Origin: Gemmobacter caeni
GTDB taxonomy: Bacteria > Pseudomonadota > Alphaproteobacteria > Rhodobacterales > Rhodobacteraceae
Direction: 5' to 3'
Assembly: GCF_003054195.1 (NCBI RefSeq)
Contig: NZ_QBKP01000012.1
Span: 92,657 to 156,656 of the forward strand
Length of the DNA: 64,000 nucleotides
A program made the translations under genes and the position numbers. Position 1 is the stretch's first letter; each line of letters starts with the position of its first letter. The notes beneath the pieces were generated by a model, which did not search any database, was not told the DNA's origin, and saw only the letters and a list, made by a program, of their open reading frames with translations. Below are positions 46,059 to 53,584 of the stretch, piece after piece.

Positions 46059-47579
46059 ATGAATCTCAACCGTCGCAGCCTTTTGAAGCTTTCCGCCGCC
46101 GGGGCAGCGCTTTCGCTGACCGGCCTTCCCGCGCTGGCCGCCATCGATGAACTGGTGATCGCCTATAACGTCACTCTGCCAAGCTGGGACCCGACCGTCG
46201 GCCCCTCGGCGGTGAACCCGACGATCCAGGGCATCTACCAGTCGGTGTTCGACCAGTACATCCTGCAACAGCCCGACCTCAGCCCCGCCCCCGGCCTGCT
46301 GACGGAATGGGGCTGGAACGACGACCGCACGCAGGTCTGGATGACCGTGCGCGAGGGCGTGAAATGGCATGACGGGTCCGATTTCACCGCCGAGGACGTG
46401 GCCTGGAGCCTCGCCCGTGTGGCGAACCCCGATACCGGCTCGCCCATCCAGTTCGTCTGGGGCACGCTGAAGAACCACCGGGTCGAGGGCAACAAGGTCA
46501 TCGCCGATGTGGCGCAGTTCGACCCGACGATCTTCAAGTGGATGTACTTCCTGACCGGCTATGTGCTGCCGAAAGCCTATTACGAAAAGGTTGGCGCCGA
46601 GGGCTTCGAGGCCGCGCCGATCGGGACCGGCCCCTATATGGTCGAGAAATTCGAGCGCAACGCCTATGTCCGCCTGAAAGCGAATGAGGCCTATTGGGGT
46701 GGCGCGCCCGAGTTCAAGACGGTGACGATCAAGTTCGTGACCGATTCCGCCGCCCGCGTGGCCGAGGTGGAATCGGGCAATGCCCACGTCACGCTGGAAA
46801 TGCCCTATGAGGAATATGACCGGCTGAAGAACGGCCCGCTGGCCGGGGTGGCGACGCCGGTTTCCGATATCGGAATGATCTTCCTCAACGATATCGACGT
46901 GATGCTGGACCCGAATGTCCGCAAGGCCGCCGCACTGGCCATTGACAAGCAAACCATCATCGACCGGCTGCTTTCGGGCTATGGCGTTGCCATCGACACG
47001 CTGCAAACCCCGGAATACGAGGCCTATGACCCCTCCATCAAGGTTGGCTACGACCCGGAGAAGGCGAAGGAACTGCTGGCGGCCTCGGGCTACAGCCCGG
47101 AGAATCCGGTGAAGTTCAAGATCCAGACCACCAAGGGCTTCAAGCCGAAGGATTACGAGATGGTGCAGGCCATCGTCGGCCTGTGGCGCAAGGTGGGGAT
47201 CGAGGCGGAGATCGAGGTTTACGAGATCGCCAAGCACTACGAACTGCGTGCCGCCGACCAGCTTGCCCCCGCCGCCTTCTACAACTGGGGCAATTCGGTG
47301 GGTGATCCGACCACCTCGACCGGCTTTGCGATGTTCGGCCCCTCGCCGCATTCGGTCTGGGACGGTGCTGATCTGATCGAGAAGATTGCGCCGCTCTGGG
47401 GTGAGGCGGACGAGGCCAAGCGCATCGAAGGCTGGAAAGCGGTGGATCGCTACATCGCCGAAAATGCGCTGGTCATTCCGCTGCTGCAATATGTGCAGCC
47501 GATCCTGCATGCGCCGGGTGTCAAGGTTGTGCCCCATGCCTCGGGCGCGCTCTTGCCGCATCTGATGACGCGGGGCTGA
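46059..47579 (+). CDS. ABC transporter substrate-binding protein, family 5 (Dpp/Opp type)
   Basis: A 506-residue periplasmic binding protein with a Tat-type signal: NRRSLLKLS followed by a hydrophobic stretch and ALA at the cleavage site (residues 4-27). The mature protein has the SBP_bac_5 pattern: PTIQGIYQSVFDQYI, GLLTEWGWNDDRTQVWMTVREGVKWHDGSDFTAEDV and VRKAAALAIDKQTIIDRLL. The family binds peptides but also opines, glycosides and aromatic conjugates. Gene order SBP-permease-permease-ATPase-ATPase is complete. Confidence 0.92.
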   Translation: MNLNRRSLLKLSAAGAALSLTGLPALAAIDELVIAYNVTLPSWDPTVGPSAVNPTIQGIYQSVFDQYILQQPDLSPAPGLLTEWGWNDDRTQVWMTVREGVKWHDGSDFTAEDVAWSLARVANPDTGSPIQFVWGTLKNHRVEGNKVIADVAQFDPTIFKWMYFLTGYVLPKAYYEKVGAEGFEAAPIGTGPYMVEKFERNAYVRLKANEAYWGGAPEFKTVTIKFVTDSAARVAEVESGNAHVTLEMPYEEYDRLKNGPLAGVATPVSDIGMIFLNDIDVMLDPNVRKAAALAIDKQTIIDRLLSGYGVAIDTLQTPEYEAYDPSIKVGYDPEKAKELLAASGYSPENPVKFKIQTTKGFKPKDYEMVQAIVGLWRKVGIEAEIEVYEIAKHYELRAADQLAPAAFYNWGNSVGDPTTSTGFAMFGPSPHSVWDGADLIEKIAPLWGEADEAKRIEGWKAVDRYIAENALVIPLLQYVQPILHAPGVKVVPHASGALLPHLMTRG

Positions 47580-47589
47580 GCCGTCGGCC

Positions 47590-47640
47590 GTGGGGGACTT
47601 CACGTCCCCCACACCCCCTGTGGGATATTTGAACCAAGAT
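47590..47640 (+). repeat. Hairpin plus GGGATATTTGAACCAAGAT element, copy 2
   Basis: GTGGGGGAC (47590-47598) pairs perfectly with GTCCCCCAC (47604-47612); the 19-base tail GGGATATTTGAACCAAGAT (47622-47640) is identical to copy 1 at 35345-35363. It sits between the binding-protein gene and the first permease gene, where a partial terminator or RNA-stabilising hairpin would let the binding protein be made in excess. Confidence 0.75.
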
Positions 47641-47678
47641 GAAAGCGGGCCGCGTTCGGGCGTGGGCGGGAGAAGCAT

Positions 47679-48686
47679 GTGTTCTGGCAGAAACTGATCG
47701 CGCGGATCGGCACGACGGCGGTGACCCTGATCGGGGTGGCCGTGATCGTCTTCGTCGTTATCCGCGTGGTGCCCGGCAATCCGGTGGCGATGATGCTTCC
47801 GCCGGGTGCGACCGAGGCGGATGTGGCGCGGCTGACCGCGCTTTACGGGTTGGACAAATCCATCCCGGCGCAATTCCTGATCTGGGTTCAGGGCGTGCTG
47901 CACGGTGATTTCGGCACTTCGATTACCACGCGCCAGCCGGTGCTGGATCTGGTGCTGGGTCGTTTGCCCGCGACGCTGGAGCTTTCGATCATGGCGCTGG
48001 TAATGGCGGTGGCCATCGGTGGCACTGCGGCGCTGACCGGCACGCGGCTGCGTGGCACCAAGGCCGAGGGCGCCATCGACGTGGCGAATGGCATGGCGCT
48101 TTCGGTGCCGGATTTCTTGTGGGGGCTGGCCTTGATCCTGCTGTTCGGGGTGTTGATGCCGGTCTTCCATATCTCGGGGCGCGTCACGCCGTCGCTGGAA
48201 CTGCCGTTCACGACCGGGTTTTACCTGTTCGAAAGCCTGTTCCGGCTGCGCTTTGACCTCTGGGCCGACATCGTGAGCCATATGCTGATGCCCGCGCTGG
48301 CGCTGGCCATTCCGCTGGCGGCGATCATCGGGCAGTTGCTGAAGCAGAGCCTGAAGGAAACCATGCATCTCGATTACGTCACGCTGAGCCGGACCAAGGG
48401 CTATGGCGAGAACCACGTCATCACGCGTGAGGCGTTGCCCAATGCCATCCTGCCGACGCTGACGCTGGTCGGCGTGCAGTTCACCTTCCTGATCGGCGGC
48501 ACGGTGATCGTGGAGCGGCTGTTTTCCTACGAGGGCTTAGGCAACATGGCGATTGATGCGGTGATCAACCGCGATCTGCCGCTGATCCAGGGTATCGTGA
48601 TCCTGTTCGCGGTCATCTTCACCGCCGTCAATCTGGTGGTGGATCTGCTTTACACCGTCCTGAACCCGAGGTTGCGTCATGGCTGA
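47679..48686 (+). CDS. ABC transporter permease, DppB type
   Basis: A 335-residue inner-membrane permease with six hydrophobic segments; N-terminal VIVFVVIRVVPGNPVAMML and the EAA loop LSRTKGYGENHVITREALPNAILPTLT, which docks to the ATPases. The start is GTG 47679 after GGGAGAAG; the ATG at 47677 is out of frame. It overlaps the next gene by 8 bases. With the second permease it forms the membrane channel of the importer. Confidence 0.93.
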   Translation: MFWQKLIARIGTTAVTLIGVAVIVFVVIRVVPGNPVAMMLPPGATEADVARLTALYGLDKSIPAQFLIWVQGVLHGDFGTSITTRQPVLDLVLGRLPATLELSIMALVMAVAIGGTAALTGTRLRGTKAEGAIDVANGMALSVPDFLWGLALILLFGVLMPVFHISGRVTPSLELPFTTGFYLFESLFRLRFDLWADIVSHMLMPALALAIPLAAIIGQLLKQSLKETMHLDYVTLSRTKGYGENHVITREALPNAILPTLTLVGVQFTFLIGGTVIVERLFSYEGLGNMAIDAVINRDLPLIQGIVILFAVIFTAVNLVVDLLYTVLNPRLRHG

Positions 48687-49539
48687 TCTGACCGATGGCC
48701 GCGGTGCGGTGAAGCGCCGGATAGGGACGCGGCTCTGGCTGGCGGGGGGCTGGCTGACGCTTCTGCTGCTCGCGGCGGTGTTCGCGCCGCTGGTGGCGCC
48801 GCAAGACCCGCTGGCGCAGGATCTGTTCCTGACCCGTCTGCCCCCGTTCTGGGAAAAGGGCGCCGAGGCTGGTTACTGGCTGGGCACTGACAGCCTTGGC
48901 CGCGATGTGCTGAGCCGGGTCATCTATGGCGCGCGTCTGGCGCTGGTGGTGGCGCTGGTGGCGGGCAGCATCACCTGTATCATAGGTTCGGCTCTCGGGC
49001 TGATGGCCGGGTTCCTGCGGGGTTGGGTCGATCTGGTGATCTCGCGCCTCATTGACATCTGGATGGCCTTTCCGCCGGTGCTGTTCTCGATCCTGCTGAT
49101 TGCGGTGATCGGGCCGGGGCTGCATTCGATCATCCTTGCCATCGTCATCATTGACTGGACGCGCTTTGCTCGCGTGGTCCGGGCCGAAGCCATGGCGCAG
49201 GGGGCGATGGATTACGTCGCCTCGGCGCAGGTGGCGGGGCGCGGGCGCATCGGCACCATGCTGCGGGAAATCCTGCCCAATGTGTTGCCGACCATCGTTG
49301 TTCTGCTGACGCTGGAAATGGGCATTGCGGTGATCGTCGAGGCGATCCTGAGCTTCGTGAACCTGTCGATTTCCACCGACGATCCCACATGGGGCGGCAT
49401 GATCGCCGAGGGCCGCGCCAGCGTTTATCAGGCGTGGTGGGTGCTGGTTTTCCCGCTGATCACGCTGTTCCTCACCGTTCTGGCCTTCTCGCAACTGGGC
49501 GAGGGGCTGAAGGACCGCTTTGACCCGGTGCTGCGATGA
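48679..49539 (+). CDS. ABC transporter permease, DppC type
   Basis: A 286-residue permease with an OppC-like N-terminus (LAAVFAPLVAPQDPLAQDLFLTRLPP), LGTDSLGRDVLSRVIYGARLAL, which is diagnostic for the DppC class, and an EAA loop RAEAMAQGAMDYVASAQVAGRGRIGTMLREILPNVLP. Overlaps the preceding permease and the following ATPase gene, so all are translated together. Confidence 0.93.
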   Translation: MADLTDGRGAVKRRIGTRLWLAGGWLTLLLLAAVFAPLVAPQDPLAQDLFLTRLPPFWEKGAEAGYWLGTDSLGRDVLSRVIYGARLALVVALVAGSITCIIGSALGLMAGFLRGWVDLVISRLIDIWMAFPPVLFSILLIAVIGPGLHSIILAIVIIDWTRFARVVRAEAMAQGAMDYVASAQVAGRGRIGTMLREILPNVLPTIVVLLTLEMGIAVIVEAILSFVNLSISTDDPTWGGMIAEGRASVYQAWWVLVFPLITLFLTVLAFSQLGEGLKDRFDPVLR

Positions 49540-50405
49540 GCTTTCTGTCTGTGAAGAACCTGACGCTGCGCCTGCGCGACAACCGTGCGCCGCTGTTGCG
49601 CGATGTCTCGCTGGAGGTCAGCGCGGGCGAGGTGCACGGGCTGGTGGGCGAGAGCGGTGCGGGGAAAAGCATGATCGGCAAGGCCGTTCTGGGCATCCTG
49701 CCGCGCGCGGTAGAGATCGCGGGCGGCGAGATCTGGCTGGATGGCGTGGATCTGCTGGCGCTGCCGCCTGCTGCGCGGCGCAAGCGGGTGGGCGGATTGG
49801 CCGCGCTGATCCCGCAAGACCCGCTGACCGCGCTGAATCCCTCGCGTCGGATCGGGCCGCAGATCACGGACCGGCTGGTGGATATTCTGGGCTGGAAACG
49901 GGCCGAGGCGGAGGCGCGCGCGCTGGATCTGCTGGGCGAGGTGCAGATCAACGACCCCGCGCGGGTGATGCGGCAATATCCGCACGAGCTTTCGGGCGGA
50001 ATGCGGCAGCGTATCCTGATCGCCAGCGCCTTCGCGGCAGAGCCCAAGCTGATTGTAGCCGACGAGCCGACCACCGCGCTGGATGTGACGGTGCAAAAGC
50101 AGATCCTGCGCCTGATCGCGGGAATGCAGGCCCGGCATGGCACGGCGCTTCTGTTCGTGACGCATGATCTTGGCGTGGTGTCGAAGGTCTGTCAGAGCCT
50201 GTCGGTGCTTTATGCTGGCCGCATTCTGGAACAGAGCACGGTGCGCGATTTCTTTGCCGCGCCTTCGCATCCTTATTCGGCCGCATTGCTGGGGGCGACG
50301 CCGAAATACACCGATCCCGAAGGATCGCTGACCCCGGTGCCGGAGGCCATCATTGCCCGCCTGCGGGCCGAGATCGCCGCTTATGACGAGGCGCATCATG
50401 GCTGA
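49536..50405 (+). CDS. ABC transporter ATPase, DppD type
   Basis: A 289-residue ATPase: Walker A GESGAGKS near residue 40, Q-loop LIPQDPLTALNPS, signature LSGGMRQR near 150 and Walker B LIVADEPTTALD. The C-terminal oligopeptide-type extension (HPYSAALLGATP) is short compared with E. coli DppD. Overlaps the upstream permease by 4 bases and the next ATPase by 8. Confidence 0.93.
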   Translation: MSFLSVKNLTLRLRDNRAPLLRDVSLEVSAGEVHGLVGESGAGKSMIGKAVLGILPRAVEIAGGEIWLDGVDLLALPPAARRKRVGGLAALIPQDPLTALNPSRRIGPQITDRLVDILGWKRAEAEARALDLLGEVQINDPARVMRQYPHELSGGMRQRILIASAFAAEPKLIVADEPTTALDVTVQKQILRLIAGMQARHGTALLFVTHDLGVVSKVCQSLSVLYAGRILEQSTVRDFFAAPSHPYSAALLGATPKYTDPEGSLTPVPEAIIARLRAEIAAYDEAHHG

Positions 50406-51198
50406 GCTTTACACGGTGGACAATCTGCGCCTCTCGCTGGCCGACATGACGCGAAAACCTTTGCTGGGCGCGGCGCCGCGGATCGAGGTGCTTCGGGGGC
50501 TGAGCTTTTCAATCGCCAAGGGCGAGATCATCGGTATTGTCGGCGGCTCCGGCTCCGGAAAATCGACGCTGGGTCGGGCGCTGATCCGGCTTCTGGAGCC
50601 CTCGGGCGGCAGCATCCGCTTCGACGGGCAGGACATTACTCATCTGGGAGAGGAGGCGCTGCGCCCGCACCGGCGGCGGTTCCAGATGATCTTTCAGGAC
50701 CCGATGTCGAGTCTCAATCCCCGGCATCGGGTCGGCCAGATCATCGCAGGCCCCATGCGCCTGCACGGGTTCGATCAGGTGGAGGCGCGGGTGGTGCAGG
50801 CGCTGGACCACGTCGGCCTGCCGCGCGGCTTTGCGCAGCGCTATCCGCACGAACTGTCAGGCGGGCAGCGGCAGCGCGTCGGGATCGCCCGTGCCATCGC
50901 GCTGGAGCCGGAGTTCATTCTGGCCGATGAAATCGTCTCGGGGCTGGACGTTTCGAGCCAGGCGCAGGTCCTGCGGCTGCTGGAGGATCTGGTGCGCGAA
51001 CTTGGGCTGACACTGGCCTTTATCAGCCATGACCTGAGCGTGATCCGCAGACTCTGTCACCGCATCATGGTGCTGTATCGCGGCGAGATCGTGGAACTGC
51101 GGCAGACCGCCGAACTGTTTGCCGATCCGCAGGCGGCCTATACTCGCGAACTGCTTGAGGCAATTCCGCTGCCCGACCCGGATCAGCGGTGGATCTGA
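50398..51198 (+). CDS. ABC transporter ATPase, DppF type
   Basis: A 266-residue ATPase with Walker A GGSGSGKST, Q-loop MIFQDPMSSLNPRHRVG, signature LSGGQRQR and Walker B FILADEIVSGLD, where Ile-Val replaces the common Pro-Val/Thr after the catalytic Glu. It partners with the DppD-type ATPase. Last gene of the plus-strand operon that starts with FAD oxidoreductase B. The C-terminus (AYTRELLEAIPLPDP) is the usual end of this class. Confidence 0.92.
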   Translation: MAELYTVDNLRLSLADMTRKPLLGAAPRIEVLRGLSFSIAKGEIIGIVGGSGSGKSTLGRALIRLLEPSGGSIRFDGQDITHLGEEALRPHRRRFQMIFQDPMSSLNPRHRVGQIIAGPMRLHGFDQVEARVVQALDHVGLPRGFAQRYPHELSGGQRQRVGIARAIALEPEFILADEIVSGLDVSSQAQVLRLLEDLVRELGLTLAFISHDLSVIRRLCHRIMVLYRGEIVELRQTAELFADPQAAYTRELLEAIPLPDPDQRWI

Positions 51199-51200
51199 AA

Positions 51201-51226
51201 CGAAAAACCCCCGCCACAGGCGGGGG
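51201..51226 (-). terminator. Terminator of the minus-strand secreted-protein gene
   Basis: GC-rich stem CCCCCGCC (51208-51215) and GGCGGGGG (51219-51226) with an ACA loop. Read on the minus strand it is followed by TTTTTCG, so it is a rho-independent terminator for the gene at 51252-51740; as a hairpin it may also stop the ABC operon from the other side. Confidence 0.85.
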
Positions 51227-51251
51227 CATACTGGTTACAAACCCGTTCCGA

Positions 51252-51740
51252 TCAGGGCAGGCGTTTGGCCACCGTATCGGCAAAGGCGTCGACCAGCGCC
51301 TTGTAGTGTTCGGGGGCGTCGGTCATGCTGGTGATCGCAACGGCGCCTTCGGGCAGGAAGCTGTTCACCATTTCCAGCGACACGGCGATTTCATAGGCGT
51401 CCATGTTGGTGCCTTCTGCATCGTGGAGACGGACCATGCCTTTCAGCACGGAATCCTGCGCGCCGACAGCGGTCTGAAAGCTGTTGGCCAGGGAAACTTC
51501 GTCGATGTCGACACCGACGGTCAGCCCGTTGTCGGCCACGCGGTCCTGAATGCGGGCAAGGATGGCCGATTGCAGATCGTTTGCCAGATTGCCGTAATAT
51601 TCGGCCGCTTTCGGATTGGCGATTGCGGCGACATCGGTTTCAACCTCGACCGCCTTGATCGGCTTGGCGTCAGCCAGAGCCATGCCGGAGACCGGCAGGG
51701 CCAGAGCGGTGGACAGGGCGAGAATATGGAACACTTTCAT
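51252..51740 (-). CDS. Small secreted protein of unknown function under an EcfG-type promoter
   Basis: A 162-residue protein with a Sec signal peptide (MKVFHILALSTALALPVSGMALA). The mature part is mixed alpha/beta: PKAAEYYGNLANDLQSAILARIQDRV and GLTVGVDIDEVSLANSFQ, followed by an MDAYEIAVSLEMVNSFLPEG segment. I do not recognise the family. GAGG precedes ATG 51740; an upstream ATG at 51752 is less likely. An EcfG-type promoter 53 bases upstream and the phyR locus next door imply it belongs to the general stress response. Confidence 0.75.
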   Translation of the reverse strand: MKVFHILALSTALALPVSGMALADAKPIKAVEVETDVAAIANPKAAEYYGNLANDLQSAILARIQDRVADNGLTVGVDIDEVSLANSFQTAVGAQDSVLKGMVRLHDAEGTNMDAYEIAVSLEMVNSFLPEGAVAITSMTDAPEHYKALVDAFADTVAKRLP

Positions 51741-51792
51741 TGTCAACCTCATGATAAAGCGCAGAAATTTCTTTCCTGCCTTCTGGTGTGAC

Positions 51793-51818
51793 AACGCGCG
51801 TTCGTCGATCCCGGTTCC
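51793..51818 (-). promoter_or_regulatory. EcfG-type promoter of the secreted-protein gene
   Basis: On the minus strand: GGAAC (51814-51818), 17 bases, CGTT (51793-51796), which matches the GGAAC-N16/17-CGTT consensus of EcfG sigma factors exactly. The -10 element ends 53 bases before the gene start. Confidence 0.82.
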
Positions 51819-51882
51819 AGAAAAATCGCGAAATATCGATTCTGCCGGGTGCGGCGCAGGCAGCCATATAATCGGGAGAAGT

Positions 51883-51908
51883 AAAAAGGGGGCCGAAGCC
51901 CCCTTCTT
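51883..51908 (-). terminator. Terminator of phyR
   Basis: GGGGGC (51888-51893) and GCCCCC (51898-51903) close a CGAA loop; on the minus strand the stem is followed by TTTTTAC. It lies 22 bases past the phyR stop. Confidence 0.87.
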
Positions 51909-51930
51909 GAGATCCTCTCCGCAGCACCTT

Positions 51931-52740
51931 TCAGGCGCGCAGGGTTTCCGTGGATGAGAAGAACATCGCCTGGCTGACGGCCGACCGCACCTGCGTTTCC
52001 GAGAATGGTTTGGTAATCAGGAAGGCGGGTTCCGGCCGCTCGCCGGTCAGCAACCGTTCGGGGAAGGCGGTGATGAAGATGACTGGCATCTGTTCACCCG
52101 AGGCGAGGATTTCGTTCACCGCGTCGATCCCCGACGAATTGTCGGCAAGCTGGATATCCGCAAGGATCAGATCCGGCTGGATGCGGGCAGCAAGGGCCAC
52201 GGCCTCGGTCCGGGTGCGGGCGATGCCGGTGACCTCGTGCCCGCAATCAGTGACGATATCCTTGATGTCCATGGCGATGATCGCCTCATCTTCGATGATC
52301 ATCACGCGGCCCGAGACAGAGTTTTCCATTTCGCGCAGGGCAATGGCGACCAGTTCGGCCGCTTCCTTCGCAGAGACGCGCAGGATGCTACCGATTTCAT
52401 CGGCCGAAAAGCCCTCGATCACCGACAGCAGCAGCGCCTCGCGCGAATTCGGGGTCAGGTCGCGCATATGGCGCTGCGCCCGTTCGGCGAGCGGGCTGTC
52501 CGCCTCGCCCACCGGCGCACCTGCACTGGCCCAGACGAGGTGAAAAACATGGAACAGCGCGACTTTCACACTGGAGGCGGATTCCAGCGGCGACAGGTCT
52601 TCAAGCAGGGTTTCCAGCGTGGCGGCGGCGAAACGGTCGCCGCTGGTCTGGCTTCCGGTCAGGGCGCGCGCATAGCGGCGCAGGTAGGGCAGGCTGCCCC
52701 CTACCGCCGCGGCGAGATCGGTTTTTGCCAGGTCAGTCAT
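51931..52740 (-). CDS. phyR: PhyR, general stress response regulator (anti-anti-sigma factor)
   Basis: A 269-residue two-domain protein. Residues 1-140 form a sigma-like domain resembling ECF regions 2 and 4 (LPYLRRYARALTGSQTSGDRF; LTPNSREALLLSVIEGFSADEIGSILRVS). Residues 145-265 are a receiver with acidic D151, phosphoacceptor D195 (LILADIQL) and K244 (ITKPF). When phosphorylated it binds NepR, which frees the EcfG sigma factor. Divergent from nepR-ecfG, with which it shares a palindromic EcfG promoter. Confidence 0.96.
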   Translation of the reverse strand: MTDLAKTDLAAAVGGSLPYLRRYARALTGSQTSGDRFAAATLETLLEDLSPLESASSVKVALFHVFHLVWASAGAPVGEADSPLAERAQRHMRDLTPNSREALLLSVIEGFSADEIGSILRVSAKEAAELVAIALREMENSVSGRVMIIEDEAIIAMDIKDIVTDCGHEVTGIARTRTEAVALAARIQPDLILADIQLADNSSGIDAVNEILASGEQMPVIFITAFPERLLTGERPEPAFLITKPFSETQVRSAVSQAMFFSSTETLRA

Positions 52741-52778
52741 TCAATGCTCCCCGATGTGACAAGCAGTTGCTTTTTTCG

Positions 52779-52810
52779 GGAACCAAACGCTTCGCACGGC
52801 GTTTGGTTCC
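52779..52810. promoter_or_regulatory. Palindromic, two-way EcfG promoter between phyR and nepR
   Basis: GGAACCAAACGC (52779-52790) and GCGTTTGGTTCC (52799-52810) are perfect inverted copies around TTCGCACG. Read rightwards it gives GGAAC-N16-CGTT (52779-52783, 52800-52803) toward nepR-ecfG; read leftwards it gives the same pattern (52806-52810, 52786-52789) toward phyR. Each -10 lies inside the other promoter, so the two sites are fully superimposed. Confidence 0.92.
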
Positions 52811-52868
52811 AAAGAATCCGCATGAATGTCTCTATGACATGAGGCTGTCCTGAAGGCATGATGAACAG

Positions 52869-53015
52869 ATGAACAACGCACCCCGCAAATCCAGTCTGCA
52901 ACAGCAGATCGACGAGAACCTGAAGCGTGTTTACGAAGAGACGCTGAAAGAAGAGGTTCCGGACCGTTTCGTGCAGTTGCTTGAGCAGCTCAAGGCAAAG
53001 GAGCGCGAAAAATGA
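52869..53015 (+). CDS. nepR: NepR, anti-sigma factor of EcfG
   Basis: A 48-residue NepR, at the short end of the family. The conserved core IDENLKRVYEETLKEEVPDRFVQLLEQL forms the two helices that hold the sigma factor and, in stress, phosphorylated PhyR. Found by reading the gap between phyR and ecfG. The ribosome binding site is not strong (GAAGG about 13 bases upstream). The stop overlaps the ecfG start in ATGA (53012-53015). Confidence 0.92.
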   Translation: MNNAPRKSSLQQQIDENLKRVYEETLKEEVPDRFVQLLEQLKAKEREK

Positions 53016-53584
53016 ACAGCGCCACCGGAGCGAGCGATCCGCGGGAAGAGATATTGATCCATCTTCCTGCGTTGCGGGCGTTTGCGATCTCTTTGACGCG
53101 CAACCCCTCGCAGGCCGACGATCTGGTGCAGGACACCATCGTGAAAGCCTGGTCGAACATCGACAAGTTCGCTGTCGGGACCGATCTGCGGGCCTGGTTG
53201 TTCACTATCCTTCGCAACACCTTCTTCTCGGACCGGCGCAAGAAAAAGCGCGAGGTGGCAGACCCCGACGGTCTGCATGCGCAAACCCTGTTCGACAAGC
53301 CGCATCACGACGGGCGGCTGGCTTTCGCGGATTTCACTCGGGCGTTCTACGAACTTTCGGACGAACATCGCGAGGTGCTGATCCTTGTCGGGGCGAATGG
53401 CTATTCCTGCGAGGAAGCGGCTGAAATGATGGGCGTCGCTGTCGGCACCGTGAAAAGCCGCACAAGCCGTGCGCGCAACCGTCTGGCGCAGCTTCTGGGG
53501 ATGGAGCCGGGCGAGGATGTGCTGGCGGGTGACAGCGGCGCTACGCTTGCGGTTCTCAGCCGGTCGGGCACGCAGGCGGCATGA
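53012..53584 (+). CDS. ecfG: EcfG-family sigma factor of the general stress response
   Basis: A 190-residue ECF sigma factor: region 2 with HLPALRAFAISLTRNPSQADDLVQDTIVKAWSNIDKFAVGTDLRAWLFTILRNTFFSDRRKKKRE and region 4 with ELSDEHREVLILVGANGYSCEEAAEMMGVAVGTVKSRTSRARNRL. It is linked to nepR by a 4-base overlap and to the sensor kinase gene by another. It recognises GGAAC/CGTT promoters, four of which are seen in this neighbourhood. Confidence 0.96.
   Translation: MNSATGASDPREEILIHLPALRAFAISLTRNPSQADDLVQDTIVKAWSNIDKFAVGTDLRAWLFTILRNTFFSDRRKKKREVADPDGLHAQTLFDKPHHDGRLAFADFTRAFYELSDEHREVLILVGANGYSCEEAAEMMGVAVGTVKSRTSRARNRLAQLLGMEPGEDVLAGDSGATLAVLSRSGTQAA

Noticed and set aside
45864..48416. An 850-residue minus-strand open frame
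   Set aside because: It runs opposite the FAD oxidoreductase, binding-protein and permease genes, all with clear motifs and coupled starts.
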